Shown piece after piece: positions 1 through 11,415 of a DNA stretch of 64,000 bases (position 1 is the first letter of the stretch; every line of letters begins with the position of its first letter). Source of the stretch: Corylus avellana. Lineage: Eukaryota > Streptophyta > Magnoliopsida > Fagales > Betulaceae. The position numbers were made by a program, and so were the translations under genes. The stretch spans positions 10,980,744 through 11,044,743 of the forward strand of contig NC_081548.1 of NCBI RefSeq assembly GCF_901000735.1, written 5' to 3'. The notes under the pieces were generated by a model. The model was not told where the DNA came from. It was given only the letters and a program-made list of their open reading frames with translations, and did no database searches.

Positions 1-153
1 GTAGCCCTTGTCAATTGCTCCAAAACAAAATTTGTTTAAAGCAAAACTTCATAAAAAAATGTCATAAAGATACAACAGAAAGAATAAGAAACGTAAAGAC
101 ATTTATGAACATTGTCATTTAATCACAACAATCAGTAGGTTCTACAATACTTT

Positions 154-255
154 TTAAATCTCCTTGAGATCATTTACTGGGCCCTTGCCATCTGGAGTAT
201 CTCCCAAAGGTAGAAGTTCTATTTCACAGCCATTGCAACAAGAACAGTGGACTAG
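154..255 (-). other. Short cysteine-rich reading frame, unassigned
   Basis: Read on the minus strand this gives a short frame with HCSCCNGCEIELLP, then DTPDGKGPVNDLKEI and a stop. The composition looks protein-like, but no start or convincing splice acceptor is seen and the frame closes a few codons upstream. It could be a terminal exon of another gene or chance. It does not match the expected third exon of the adjacent kinase gene. Confidence 0.2.
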
Positions 256-539
256 ATCTAGTTGTACTCAAGTATAACATTTTAGTGAAAGATTTGCATA
301 ACTTCTTGATGGGTCCAAACAGTACAGATGGGTTCGTGCACAACACTTGCAAAATATTTTCCATCCAGCATTAAGTATTGCAAAGTTTTTTATTTCTTTT
401 CTTGGACTCCTAGATGGATAAGGGCCAAATTTCCAAAGTTATTACTGGCACAACAGCATCAGAATTTTAGTTATGAACAGAGCCTAAACTACATGCTTTC
501 AACTGTTTGCAAATTTTCAATCCAGAGGAGGTGCCTGAC

Positions 540-1685
540 CTCGATAAGAGAATTTTTGATTGTTCAACCAAGCCTTAAAGATAAATATTAGAACAGATCC
601 CCATATTTCGAAGGTCCTCTGTATTGTTGAATAGGTTTTGAATCTACCCCAACGACCACCAGGTGCAACAGAAACCTTTTGTCCTAGTTGTGATAGAAGA
701 GACAGATATTTGAGCTGGCATTCGACTATCTATCAAACCCTACTTCAATTTACATGACATAGAATGAAATCATGGTTTAAATACACTTCCATTTTTCTTC
801 AATTTTTTCATATTCCTAAGATTCCTACACCTCAATTTCACTAACACTGATATTTCTCCATTGAGCTCTGGCTCAAATGACACTTCCTCCCCGCAAAGAA
901 TGGGATTGAGGGTGAAGCGATGGTTCAAGACCCATGGGTGCATGGGTAACTTACCAATGAAAAAACGCTCATATTTCTCTCAAAATCTCACATAAGATGT
1001 GTAACCCACCTAAACAACAACACTACCACCACCAACAACAATAAATTTGGGACACACTCAAGCTGCCTTGCTTCGCACAGAGTTGGGTCCTTCATAATTG
1101 AATCCCAGACCCCAATTCCAAATCTGTACTTTTCTTAACTGAATTCAAATTCACTAAACCCCAAATCCAAAACAATAACAAAACAGCCAAGCAAAAATTT
1201 TCTTTCAAATTCCATATAATTGAAAACTCAAATCAACACCCATTTCACCTCAATGGATTCTCCCTCAGCTCGCTTGAACCAGGCGTCTTCTTTCCCAATC
1301 TCCTCTACCCTTCTCTTCCTCCCCACCTCCTTCGCCACAGGATCTTCAACTTCCGCCACCACCTCCGCCGCCGCCACACCATTCCCGTTCACATACTTCA
1401 CCAAGCTCCCATTCTCACTCTCAGACACACCCACACCGCCATTGGAGTACACGCCATACCTCGAACTCAAACCACCAGCAGCTCCATTCCCATTCAATTC
1501 CTTGATCACTCGCCTTTCCCTCCCACTGCCACACCTTCCTCATTCACAGCCCTAATTCGAGTCTGAACAGCAAGACTGTGCCTCCGACTTCTACACAAAG
1601 AATGCTTAGAGAAACAATGCCGGCGCTGGGGAACGGTTATCGGGGAGAGAAAAATGAGTTCAGGCAAAAGTAGAGAAGTCCCCAT
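540..1685 (-). pseudogene. ABC1K7/8-like plastid atypical kinase, exons 1-2, frameshifted
   Basis: The family are ABC1/UbiB atypical kinases of chloroplasts (Arabidopsis SIA1/ABC1K7 and OSA1/ABC1K8), linked to plastid lipid and oxidative-stress homeostasis. Exon 1 (1685 down to 1249) opens with Met at 1685 and a Ser/Arg/Leu-rich leader that looks like a transit peptide. It continues through KYVNGNGVAAAEV and RKRRVEEIGKEDAWFK and ends at a GTGAAA donor. Exon 2 (675 down to 540) begins VSVAPGGRWGRFKTYS and runs through FKAWLNNQKFSYR, which is strongly family-like. The reading frame breaks near 1510: the leader frame meets TGA just where the downstream frame takes over. Adding one base would make exon 1 438 nt, in phase with exon 2, so a single-base deletion or sequencing error is likely. 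No exon 3 is visible in 1-539; the rest may lie beyond the window edge or be lost. The gene family call comes from remembered motifs, not a search. Confidence 0.8.
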
Positions 1686-2557
1686 ACATAATTAAGTTTA
1701 ACTATCAAGAGTTGCAAAAAATTTAGAGAGTGAACTATTTACTTCAGATGATATAGAAAGATGTAAAAGCAGGGAATCCAACTTCATCAATACTATCATC
1801 AAGCACTATATATGTAGCAAGTCTGAAATATAACCATAACAAGCTCTTAATGAGATTATTTATACAGCAGTACAGTGTTGATGCAACTATTACTACTAAT
1901 CAAGTATTTTGTACATATAACCATTACTGGTTGTTGATAAATAGAAAAACTAGGATAACTCACTACAAAAGTATACCATTATTGGTGTAACTGAAGGACA
2001 TATTGTGAAATTCTTTAGTAAGTTGATCAATTTAAATGATAAAACAGGTTTATCCTTGGAACAATGAACAGTGCCATAAGTCTAAAAATTTGATTTGAAC
2101 AGAGCAATGAGGCTTTGGATGTTAAATCAGACCTCCTACATCTTCTAGTGCAGATACTAAATGGCCATTTGGACACCAATTGCATGCAAAATAATCAATC
2201 CCATTACCATTCATATGAAAAATCCAAGCAAGTAATATAAAATAAACAGTTTCATTTACAAGAAGATGGCAGTGTAAGAACAGAAATCTAAACCCTAAAT
2301 CTAAACTCTAAATACACTAAAGCCCTATTATGTTCGAAATTCTTCAAAGCTCTATTCTTCAATGCTTCGAAATTTCACCATGAAATTCAAACCAAAAACT
2401 ATTTTTCTAGGGCATGAACAAACACAGCCTCAACCAACAAAAAAAGAAATAAAAACCCTTACCCAATAATGTTCAAAAAACAGGAGCCAATAGTGTTCAA
2501 AAATCTGAACACACAGAAATCTAATACACTATTCTAGCAGGCAATAGTGTTCAAAAA
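1686..2557. other. Non-coding stretch upstream of the kinase gene
   Basis: AT-rich sequence with no supported gene. It would include the promoter of the minus-strand kinase gene. The last 100 bases before the gap repeat a short phrase, AATAGTGTTCAAAAA and variants, three times (near 2468, 2490 and 2542), which may explain the assembly break. Confidence 0.5.
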
Positions 2558-2657
2558 NNNNNNNNNNNNNNNNNNNNNNNNNNNNNNNNNNNNNNNNNNN
2601 NNNNNNNNNNNNNNNNNNNNNNNNNNNNNNNNNNNNNNNNNNNNNNNNNNNNNNNNN
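2558..2657. other. Assembly gap (100 N)
   Basis: A run of exactly 100 N, the usual placeholder for a scaffold join of unknown size. Confidence 0.99.
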
Positions 2658-3619
2658 GCAGAATGGCAAACCTAAAGCTTGCTGTTACTTATCTTTTATT
2701 GGTTCTTTAGATAGTCAAGTCTTGCTCCAATGGTCTTCTTGAATAGGTTTCCCTATATGCTTGACTTGCTTTCAATTTTGCTTTTCTGATTGGTAAGTTA
2801 CGCACTCGGTGGGACATGAACCCACAACCTCAACCTCCACCTTGCTACAAAGGGAGGAAGTACCATTAGAGCTAAAGCTCATTGGTCAATGTCGATTCTG
2901 TTGATTCATTGTTCTTGAAAGGATCAATAGTTATGTTCACTCTCTTCACTACCACCACAACCACCACTGTAGCAATAGATTTTACTTCCATACTTTATAT
3001 GCGGTGATTACACTGCCTGCTGTCTCCCTCTGCCAACACTAGCACTGCAACTGCTGGGACCACCTTTTTCCCCCTATTTTTGTTGCCATGGAGCATGCTT
3101 TTCTAGTTTCAGTACAATTGTATCCCTAATCCTTCCTTTCTAAAGTAGAATGTGAAACTCTTTCCTTTTCATGTCAGTGCATGACATTCTTCTATTAATG
3201 TATACTTGGCTGCAAAATGCTTAGATTCAAACTAAAGGAAATTTTTCTTGCTATAAGAACCTAAAAGATGATACATTGAATAGTGCTTCGTTTGATCATT
3301 TGTTGCTAGAAATGTCTCTCTCACTCTCTTTCTTCATTGGTGGATGTCTCTTTGATACCTAATATATCAGATCCAGAATTTGTTTCATACTTGCATGATT
3401 ACTGCATTGTTGCCTATTTATCTTCCTTCTCTTTGTAATTAATGTATTTAACTTGAGCTTCCGAAAATATTTGAAGATCCCGAATATAATATATGAAGAA
3501 CATGTTTTATATTGCCGTTGTCTGACATTGTCAAGATGTTTGGTACCTAGCATGCAGCTAATGTGCTCGGTTTAATTTCCTGTATATATGTAATTTTTTC
3601 CCATCCTCAACCCTTGCAG
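2658..3619. other. Intron or intergenic sequence before the peptidase exons
   Basis: No exon of the signal peptide peptidase N-terminal half is recognisable here. The stretch ends in a pyrimidine-rich tract and the CAG acceptor at 3617-3619. Confidence 0.5.
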
Positions 3620-5306
3620 GCTGGACTTTTTGTATATGATATTTTCTGGGTTTTCTTCACTCCAGTGATGGTCAGTGTTGCAAAATCTTTTGATGCTCCT
3701 ATAAAGGTGAGCAATCTAAGTAAATTGAAATGTACATGTGCTGTTAAAGTTCTTTTTTATCTTTTGAATTCTGCATGTTGCATTCCACAATTCTGTTACT
3801 AAGAGTTGATGCTGTCTATCATTCTAATTGTTCAAGTTATTCAATTCTTCTGCAGCTTTTGTTCCCTACAGCAGATTCTGCTCGACCATTTTCCATGCTT
3901 GGACTTGGTGATATTGTAATACCCGGTAAGTTTGAGACCTTTATCGCCTGCTTTGTCTTTCTGTGAAGTTTACATTCGTCTGTTCATTTGTTTGTGATTT
4001 TGCTAGTAAAGACACTAAAGGGTCTTGAGTATTGGCCTATTGGAAATCAGAGGGACATATTCATTGCTGCTGTGGACCTTGCACATTACATTTGCAGCTA
4101 ACATCAAGGCACACATGGAACTTATTGTTAAACTTCGCAGAAATTTCTCCCTTAAAACTTTTATTGCACATTTATCAAATTTCTGGGCACCTTCCTCTTC
4201 TAATAGCACATTTTGTAGACCCCTTGTTACCAGTATGACATAGTTTTACTTTACTCTCTCTTTCTCTGTCTGCTTTTTTAGTAATTTATTATTTGGTTGG
4301 TGGATGAATTTTGTCAATCAGAAGCTTTTCAACTACTGATTTCATCAAGTTGAGGAGAAGTTGAGTTTGTCTACTCAATGCACTTCTCTCTAGGTGAACA
4401 AAAACGTTTTGACACATCTTCACCCTTTTTCATTCAAATTTTCTTGTGGCATTATGGACAAGTTGGATAGGTCATGGAAAATATTGCTGATGAATTGGTA
4501 TTAGATAGGATGATCCCTTTGGAAACAAATATGAAGACTGGAAATGACTCCTGTACCACAGCTACATATTCTTTGGATCAGATTTTAGAGTTGGCCTTTG
4601 GCAGCTTTTTTTTTTTTTTTTTTTTTCTTTGGCAGCTGTTTAATTGTGAATTTGTACATATTTCACCAATATGTATTGTGCAATGTAATATTTACTTTTC
4701 TCCTTCAGGTATTTTCGTAGCGTTGGCTTTGCGATTTGATGTGTCTAGAGGGAAAGACAGCCAGTATTTTAAGAGTGCTTTTCTCGGATATGGTGCTGGT
4801 TTGGTTCTTACAATTATTGTCATGAACTGGTTTCAGGCTGCACAGGTGACTATTGCCCGATCCTCATTATTGTATTCATATTCATAAAATACATGTCGGA
4901 TAATATTCCCTCACTTCATTTTACTGCTTGATCCTCACTGTTTCTCCTACTATACTTTTCAGCCTGCACTTTTGTATATTGTACCCGCTGTTATTGGATT
5001 TTTGGCTGCTCATTGCATATGGAATGGCGAAGTCAAACCGGTTTGTTCATCACCCTTATATTTTCTGTTATCTGCACTGATTTTCTCATTCTATGCTATT
5101 ACTGTAATTAATATTGCACAAATGTTAAATAGAATGATAAATTTTCCTTTGTCAACCATGAAAAATGTAGCCTGTGACCAACGGAACCATCCAGGAGGCC
5201 AACAGAATGCTATATAACTATTTTTTCTGAACCTAAGACATGCCAGGCTCTGTTGTTGCATATTATAGGTTAAAGGCCTCTTGGTTAATAAAGAAAAAGC
5301 AAAGAA

Positions 5307-5341
<35 letters not shown>

Positions 5342-5814
5342 GATAATTGTCTTGGCTGCATATTTCTTTCAGGGGATTAATAACAATTGTTGTTAGGAAT
5401 TCAAGATTGGTATCTCTCATCCTCTGCATCTAGTTGCAAAACATGGCCAACAGAGTGCTATATAACTTTGTATCCCTAAATAATAGATGAAATCATACTG
5501 CTTAAAACAATTTGGCGTGTGCTGAAGAAACAAGTTAAAATCATAATATTGAGAAACATAAATCTAAGGATTGTGTGAATTTGTTGGGATGTAATTGCTC
5601 ATATTAACTATCTAAAGCTTATCAATTTCATTTAGATCATATTTGTTTAATAACTTTGCCTGCAGTTGTGGCCTGCAATCTTTGTAAGCAATATTTGGCT
5701 GATTAGATACTGGTCTTCTGTCATACTGTGCAGTTGTTGGAGTTTGACGAGTCTAAGACTGCAAATTCATCCCAAGAAAGCAGTGATGCCAATGATAGCA
5801 AGAAGGTGGAGTAA
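3620..5814 (+). CDS. SPP: Signal peptide peptidase (GxGD aspartyl protease), C-terminal five exons
   Basis: Signal peptide peptidase is an ER intramembrane aspartyl protease that cleaves leftover signal peptides within the membrane. Five exons with GT-AG borders join in frame: 3620-3706, 3856-3925, 4709-4845, 4963-5040 and 5734-5814 (stop TAA 5812-5814). They carry the first catalytic motif YD (3635-3640, in FVYDIFWVFF), the second motif GLGD (3901-3912, in SMLGLGDIVIPG), a membrane segment ending MNWFQAAQ, the PAL motif (4963-4971) in PALLYIVPAVIGFLA, and a short acidic, Ser-rich cytosolic tail starting LLEFDESK. The visible part is about 150 residues; plant SPP is about 340. The upstream exons for the first five or so membrane spans are absent from 2658-3619 and from 1686-2557. 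Either a very long intron or the gap hides them, or this is a 5'-truncated copy. All visible codons and splice sites are intact. Confidence 0.88.
5310..5338. repeat. (GA)n microsatellite in the last SPP intron
   Basis: About 14 GA units within the intron between the fourth and fifth visible exons. Confidence 0.9.
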
Positions 5815-6112
5815 GTTGAAAAAGCCTTGGACTGATGAAAGAAATACTGCTATTCTCTGAGGATCCATATGCACTTAGAGCTTAATCGCGGCTAACTTAT
5901 GCAAATGAACAACACATTAACGTGTTTTGGGATTAAGGAAGAAATAATATTTTAGCCTCTTATAACAATACAACAAACAGTTTTTAATTTCTTTCTTTGT
6001 TGCCCCAATACAACGGAATTTTAAATTCCTTACTGCTCCATTTGGGGCCTTTGAGCAACATCTCCATTCCTATTGCATGTTTCTTTTTCTTTTTTTTCTT
6101 CTTTTTCTTCTT

Positions 6113-6148
<36 letters not shown>

Positions 6149-6442
6149 TCCTGAGTCCTGTTTTTGGTAGGCTTCATGTGGTTAGACTTTGTTTGCGATA
6201 TGCCTTGAGAAGGGAGAAGGGAAAAAAAGGTTTTTATTTTTCATGACTTGAATATGGACATTTTGTTTTCTGGTTCTTGCTTTCCATGCTTACCCTATTG
6301 CATATGAATGACAATGTGATGGCCTGATTGCATTGATTTTCATTGAAAATTATAAACAAAAGCCCGTTGCCAACGGAAAATCATAAAGCGTGTGCGTCAC
6401 GACATGCTTGGTATCCTTACTGATGTTTGTTGATTAGTTGAA

Positions 6443-6478
<36 letters not shown>

Positions 6479-6499
6479 GCACACACATTTGTCCATAAA
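5815..6499. other. SPP 3' flank with simple repeats
   Basis: 3' UTR and flank of the peptidase gene. It contains a pyrimidine tract rich in CTT and T at 6080-6140 and an (AT)n run at 6447-6474. No other gene is seen. Confidence 0.6.
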
Positions 6500-7856
6500 G
6501 TTAATTACGTAGGTGATTATGTTAACCAATTAGTACTTGTTGCAAAAGAATTAGCAAATGCGGGTCGCCCAATGTCAAACAAAATACAAGTCACGACCAT
6601 GCTTAACAGTCTTCCTCTATAATGGGAGCATGTTGTAACCCCTTTGGCACATAGTGGCAAATAAATTTCCATAACATCTCTCCCAGTGTTACTTGTATTG
6701 GAATAAGAGATGATGAAGCAAAGAAAATTAGAAAGGACGACTACAAACCTAATCATGGCATATACAACTACACAAACATCGCAGACGCCCACATTTAAAG
6801 GCAAATCGATGAAATTTAAAAGAAAATGGAAGGATAAGCCAAAAGGTGATTTCAAAATCAAAAGAGCATGATACAAATTGGAAAAACGAGACATTTCAAG
6901 GCAAATTGTCCAAAGAACAACGATAGCAGGAAACAGAAGGAAATTGCAATGACAATCATTGAAGTAATGATAGCATAACCTACTACAAACTCCTGATTGA
7001 TAGATTTAGCAGCAACAAGACATATAACAAGAAGCCGAGAATTTTTTGTAGATTTCAAGGAAAAACTAGTCGAAGAACACAAAGTTTATATGAGCAACAA
7101 TACTTACAGTGACGTCTTAGAAAAGGGAAAATGTAAGATTTATGTCAATAGATCTGTTATTGTTTTATACAATGTATTGTATGTACCAAGTATTTGTATA
7201 AATCTAATATCGGTGCCTGTATTAGATGACAAAGGATATGGCATAAAATTTAAATATGGAAAGGTCTACATTAGGAGAGGGAATATATCAATAAATGGTA
7301 CAAAAATAGACAATATGTATTTTCACAAAGTTGATAATAAAATATCTATTCCTAATTATTTGAATGTGTCAATTGATAGTTCTTTCTTATGGCATTTAAG
7401 ATTGGGTGACATAAATAACGATAAATTAATTAGAATGAGCAATTATTCCCAAATTTTGTGGATTTTAATATATATATATATATATATGACTAATAAGTTT
7501 TTTTTTTTTTCAAAACATTGGAAATCAACAGAATTATTAAAAGGAATTCACTCAAACACAGGTGGACCTTTAAGAACTAAAAAACATAAAAGAATGGAAT
7601 ATTTTATTACTTTTACCGATAATTATTCAAGATATTGACACATCTACCTTATCAGATATAAGTCTGAGGCTATTGAAAAATTCAAAGAATATAAAATTTG
7701 AAGTAGAAAATCAATTAGGAATATCCATAAAAAGGTTGAATAATAATAGGAGATGTGAGTGCAAAGCCATGGATTTTTTCTATAAGGAAAATGGATTAAG
7801 GCATTTATTTACAATGCCTTAAAAGTCTCAACAAAATGGTATTGCATAAAAAAGAA
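6500..7856 (+). pseudogene. Decayed Ty1/copia gag-pol, 5' part
   Basis: Remnant of a copia polyprotein, heavily broken. Near 6850-6920 lies a worn CCHC zinc knuckle (GKTRHFKANC, leading cysteines lost). From about 6997 follows the protease start (DLAATRHITRSREFF), then the GAG-pre-integrase region (WHLRLGDINNDKL) and the beginning of the integrase core (HSNTGGPL, YFITFTDNYSRY). An (AT)n/poly-T patch at 7470-7511 disrupts the frame, and the frame stops at 7638. Homology resumes in other frames up to PQQNGIA-like sequence at 7856, where a DNA transposon is inserted; the element continues at 9015. No LTR was found upstream. Confidence 0.75.
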
Positions 7857-9014
7857 GGATAGAGTTTTCCTCCGAACTAAATTGGAATAATTTTCTCCAA
7901 CCTAATCCCTAAGCTGCAATGTGCCCTAAAATATATGCTTTTCACATATTTTTTAAAACAAAAACTTAACCATTAAACCACCGTTAACTCAAAAACAATT
8001 TCATCCAAACCATCAAACTGGGACACGTCTCCCTCTCGGCTCTCGGTCGTCTCCCTCAACTGGGTTTTGTTTGAGCACGTTCAAAGGGAGTCCAAGCGTC
8101 TGTTTTCTTTTCATTCAAAAAAAAAAAAAATCTCTCTCAAACTTACAAAAAAAAATAAAAAATAAGTCTCTTTCAAATATGGATTCTGGGTGGCTACATT
8201 GAAGATGTTTACCATCCTCTTGCACGTTCAAAGGGAGTCTAGGCAGCTCAAGAAATTCTCTCTCAAAATGAAAAGATAAAGGTGGATCTTCTCGCACATC
8301 CAGCTGACATAGTTGCAGGGTATCTAAAATGCAACAAGATCCCAGTTGAGGGAGACGTGGCAGCAGGGGGAGTGTGGGAATACTTTTATTTGTATATAGT
8401 GTGGGAATAGTTTTGTTTTTTTGCTTGAAGAAGTGTTGTATGAACATGTTTGTTTAAATGCATGAATGGCAATTGTGAAGTACAAGATTTTATTTTTTTT
8501 CCGCACATCAACTGCTTGTTAAAATGCATCATGGAGTTACAATTGCCAATGGTGATGGATAGCTGGTGTTGATGTACTGGTGTAATTAATTTGGTGTTGC
8601 CGCTCAATGTCTGGTGCTGGATAGCTGGTTTTTTCTGTAGTTTTTATGAGCGATTTTTTTTTGTAGATGGTACAAAGTTGGGGTAGCTGCATGTTGTTTG
8701 AGTTTTATGGCTTTTGTCGGGCTACTATTTTTGTTGAAGGTGCCAAGGCTATAAGGGGACTTCTGAAGTTGCAACAGAATTCTGAAGTTGCTGCAGTTGT
8801 AGATGTTTTCGTGAAGCTTTTGGCTTTAATGTTTTCGTGTCCCAATTTGATGACAGAATTTTTTTGAGTTAACGGTGGTTTAATTGCTAAGTTTTTGTTT
8901 AAAAAAACATGTGAGATGCACATGTTTTGGGACACATGGCAGCTTCAAGGATTGGGTTGGAGGAACTTTCTCCAACCTAGTTTGGAGGAACTTCCTCCAA
9001 GGAAAACTCTGTCC
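7857..9014. mobile_element. MULE-like non-autonomous DNA transposon nested in the copia element
   Basis: A 1158-bp insertion with long terminal inverted repeats of about 150 bp. The left end starts GGATAGAGTTTTCCTCC and the reverse complement of the right end starts GGACAGAGTTTTCCTTGG. The arms stay alignable through a shared phrase (GAGTTAACGGTGGTTTAAT on one strand). A-rich flanks, AAAAAAGAA on the left and AAAGAAAAA on the right, look like a decayed 9-bp target duplication: dropping one copy rejoins the integrase reading at its conserved A-x-RKNRT site. Long TIRs and a 9-bp duplication are typical of Mutator-like elements. The interior has no transposase; it holds a short inverted repeat (GTCTCCCTCAACTGGG near 8050 and its complement near 8341). 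Confidence 0.8.
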
Positions 9015-11190
9015 AAAGAAAAAATAGAACTTTGATGGAAATGACATAGTCTATGATGGCATATGCTGATTTATCTATTCATTTTTTGGGAGAGGCATTA
9101 TCAACAGCAACATATATTCTTAATAGAGTTAAAACTAAATCAAAACCACTCACACCCTATGAATATTAGATAGGCCTAAAACCAAATGTTTCACATCTCA
9201 AGGTATGGGAATGTAAAGCGCATGTACTTATCCCAAAACCCTTAAGAGATAAGTTGATAAGCAAAACTTGGGAATGCAAGTTTATAGGATATGTGGAAAA
9301 TGATAGTGGTTACATATTCTATCATTCCGACAAATGATTGATAGAGGGTAGGAATGTTGTTTTCCTTGAGAATACCAATCAAATTACTCATATGGGTGAG
9401 ATCATATTTTTCCAAGAAAAAGAACCTCAGTATCTAACATCAACAAATTCTCCATTAAAAGACAAACACAAGATAGATGTTCAAAATAGTGGGAGTATTA
9501 AAAGGAAATCTGATGATCTATCTCACAAGGAAACAAACGATAAAATTAGTGGGAGTGAAATACAAAGGTGACCATCAATTACACTCAATAATCATTATGT
9601 TCTAAGTGCAGATAACATAAATCTACAAGATGATCTGATGAATTTTAAAGAAGCTATGAATAGTAATGATGCTGATATTTGATTGAAGCTATGAATGATA
9701 AGATTGATTCAATTAGAAACAACGATGTATGGGAACTCATAGATCTGCCCAGTCAAAGGAAAGCAATCAAATGCAAATGGGTACTCAGCAAAAAAAACTC
9801 GAAGCAGATGGAAGCCTTGACAAGTACAAAGCTAGGTTGGTAGCCAAACGGTTAACTCAGCAATCCAGTGTAGACTTTGTAAATACATATTCGCCTTTGG
9901 CAAAGTTGGCCTCCATGAGAATAGTCATGTCTATTATAGCAAAAATGCATTTAGAATTACACCAACTGAATGTGAAAACAGCATTTCTAAATGAAGAATT
10001 AAAAGAAGACATCTATATGATCCAACCCGAGGGATTCAAACTAGACGGACATGAAGAGAAAGTATACAAATTGAAAAGATCCCTATATGGGCTAAAACAA
10101 TTTTCAAGACAATGGTATTTGAAGTTCCACCAAACTATACTAGAAAATGGTTTCAAGGTAAGTCTACTAATCACTGCATTAACGTAAAAACAATGATAAA
10201 TTAACCATATTGTCATTATATGTAAACGATATATTGTTGACTAGAAATTTTCCGAATATGATAAATAAAACTAAATCTTTCTTAGCATCCAAGTTTGAAA
10301 TGAAAGACATGGGCGCTGCTAACTATGTATTGGAAATAAGAATCTCTAGAGATAGGAATCCAAAATTATTATACATGGATCGGGAAAAATATCTTGAGAA
10401 GATACTTAAGAAGTTAAAAATAGATAATTGTAAACCTTTAATTACACCTATTTCAAAGGGTCAACATTTAAGCAAAATAATGTGTCCTCTAAATGAGACA
10501 GAAATGAAATAAATGGAACCAGTCCCCTATGCCCAAGCAATGGGTAGTCTCCTATACACTATGACAAGTACAAGACCTGATATTTGTCATACAGTAGGAT
10601 TGGTGAATAGATATCAATCCAATCTAGGGAAGGCACATTGGCAAGTGATAAAGCAAATACTTAGATATTTGCAAGGCACTAAAAACATCAGGTGTTGATT
10701 TGATTTAAGTGATCAAGAAATTGCTAAATAGACAAACGCAAATTTTGCAGGAGTTGCAGATGACAGAAAATCTACAAGTGGTTATGTGTTCCTATTTGGT
10801 GGGACAACTATTTCTTGGCTAAGCAAAAAACATAATTCTGTTTCAAAATCTATAATGGAGGTTGAGTATATATCATGCAGCATAGCAATAAGTAATGCAG
10901 TTTGGATTAGATGTTTTATTAAAAGTTAAATTTAGGTATACCTAAGAGATCAGTCAATGTGTTTTGTGATAACAAGTCTGCTATCTCTTTAATAAAAAGT
11001 GGAACACTTAGTTCTAAAGGTAAACAAATTGATATAAATTATCACTATATTCAAGATATAGTGGATAGAAGTAAAATAAAGGTTGAATTTATTTCATCAA
11101 TAGAGATAATAGCTAATCACATGTCCAAGGGATTGCCTTTGAATAAATTCAGAGGGCATGTAGCAACAATGGCGTTAAGATACACCTAGG
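9015..11190 (+). pseudogene. Decayed Ty1/copia pol, 3' part
   Basis: Continuation of the copia pol after the nested transposon. In order: the end of integrase (FLGEALSTATYILNRV), the post-integrase region (SHLKVWECKAHVLIP, FIGYVEND), reverse transcriptase (QLNVKTAFLNEELKEDIYM, LKRSLYGLKQ), the RT active-site box near 10220 (YVNDILL, where the family has YVDD), the KDMGAANYVLEI region, and RNase H (CDNKSAISLIKSG near 10961, ending NHMSKGLPLNKFRGH). Several stops and frame changes (for example at 10184, 10510 and 10696) show it is dead. The loss of one catalytic Asp in the RT box agrees with this. Confidence 0.85.
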
Positions 11191-11206
11191 TGATAGCTAC
11201 ATGAGT

Positions 11207-11415
11207 TGTAACGACCCAGGGAAAAACGCTAGCCACATCTGCGCTATTACTCTAAAAGGACTAGTCAATTTGGAGTTTTCCTAGAATTCATTATAAAGCC
11301 TAGTTTCACCTAGTAATTAGGCAATGTGGGACTTAACACTCATGACTATCTTTATAAACTACCCACTCTATGTGGCTTTCTTCTCATCTTCCCATTATGG
11401 GACCGGAGTGTTACA
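11207..11415. mobile_element. Small LTR-like element or solo LTR
   Basis: A 209-bp unit beginning TGTAACGACC and ending GGAGTGTTACA, so it has TG...CA ends and a short terminal inverted repeat. Flanking 5-mers are TGAGT and TGAAT, a probable worn 5-bp target duplication. The size suits a solo LTR of a small (TRIM/SMART-like) retrotransposon. It lies just downstream of the copia RNase H. Confidence 0.6.

Noticed and set aside
1220..1555. 111-residue plus-strand open frame
   Set aside because: It is the antisense of the ABC1K-like exon 1, whose minus-strand reading shows clear family motifs.
8115..8867. Several open frames inside the MULE-like element, considered as captured host gene pieces
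   Set aside because: None shows a recognisable domain, and they overlap in several frames, as expected of AT-rich non-coding DNA.
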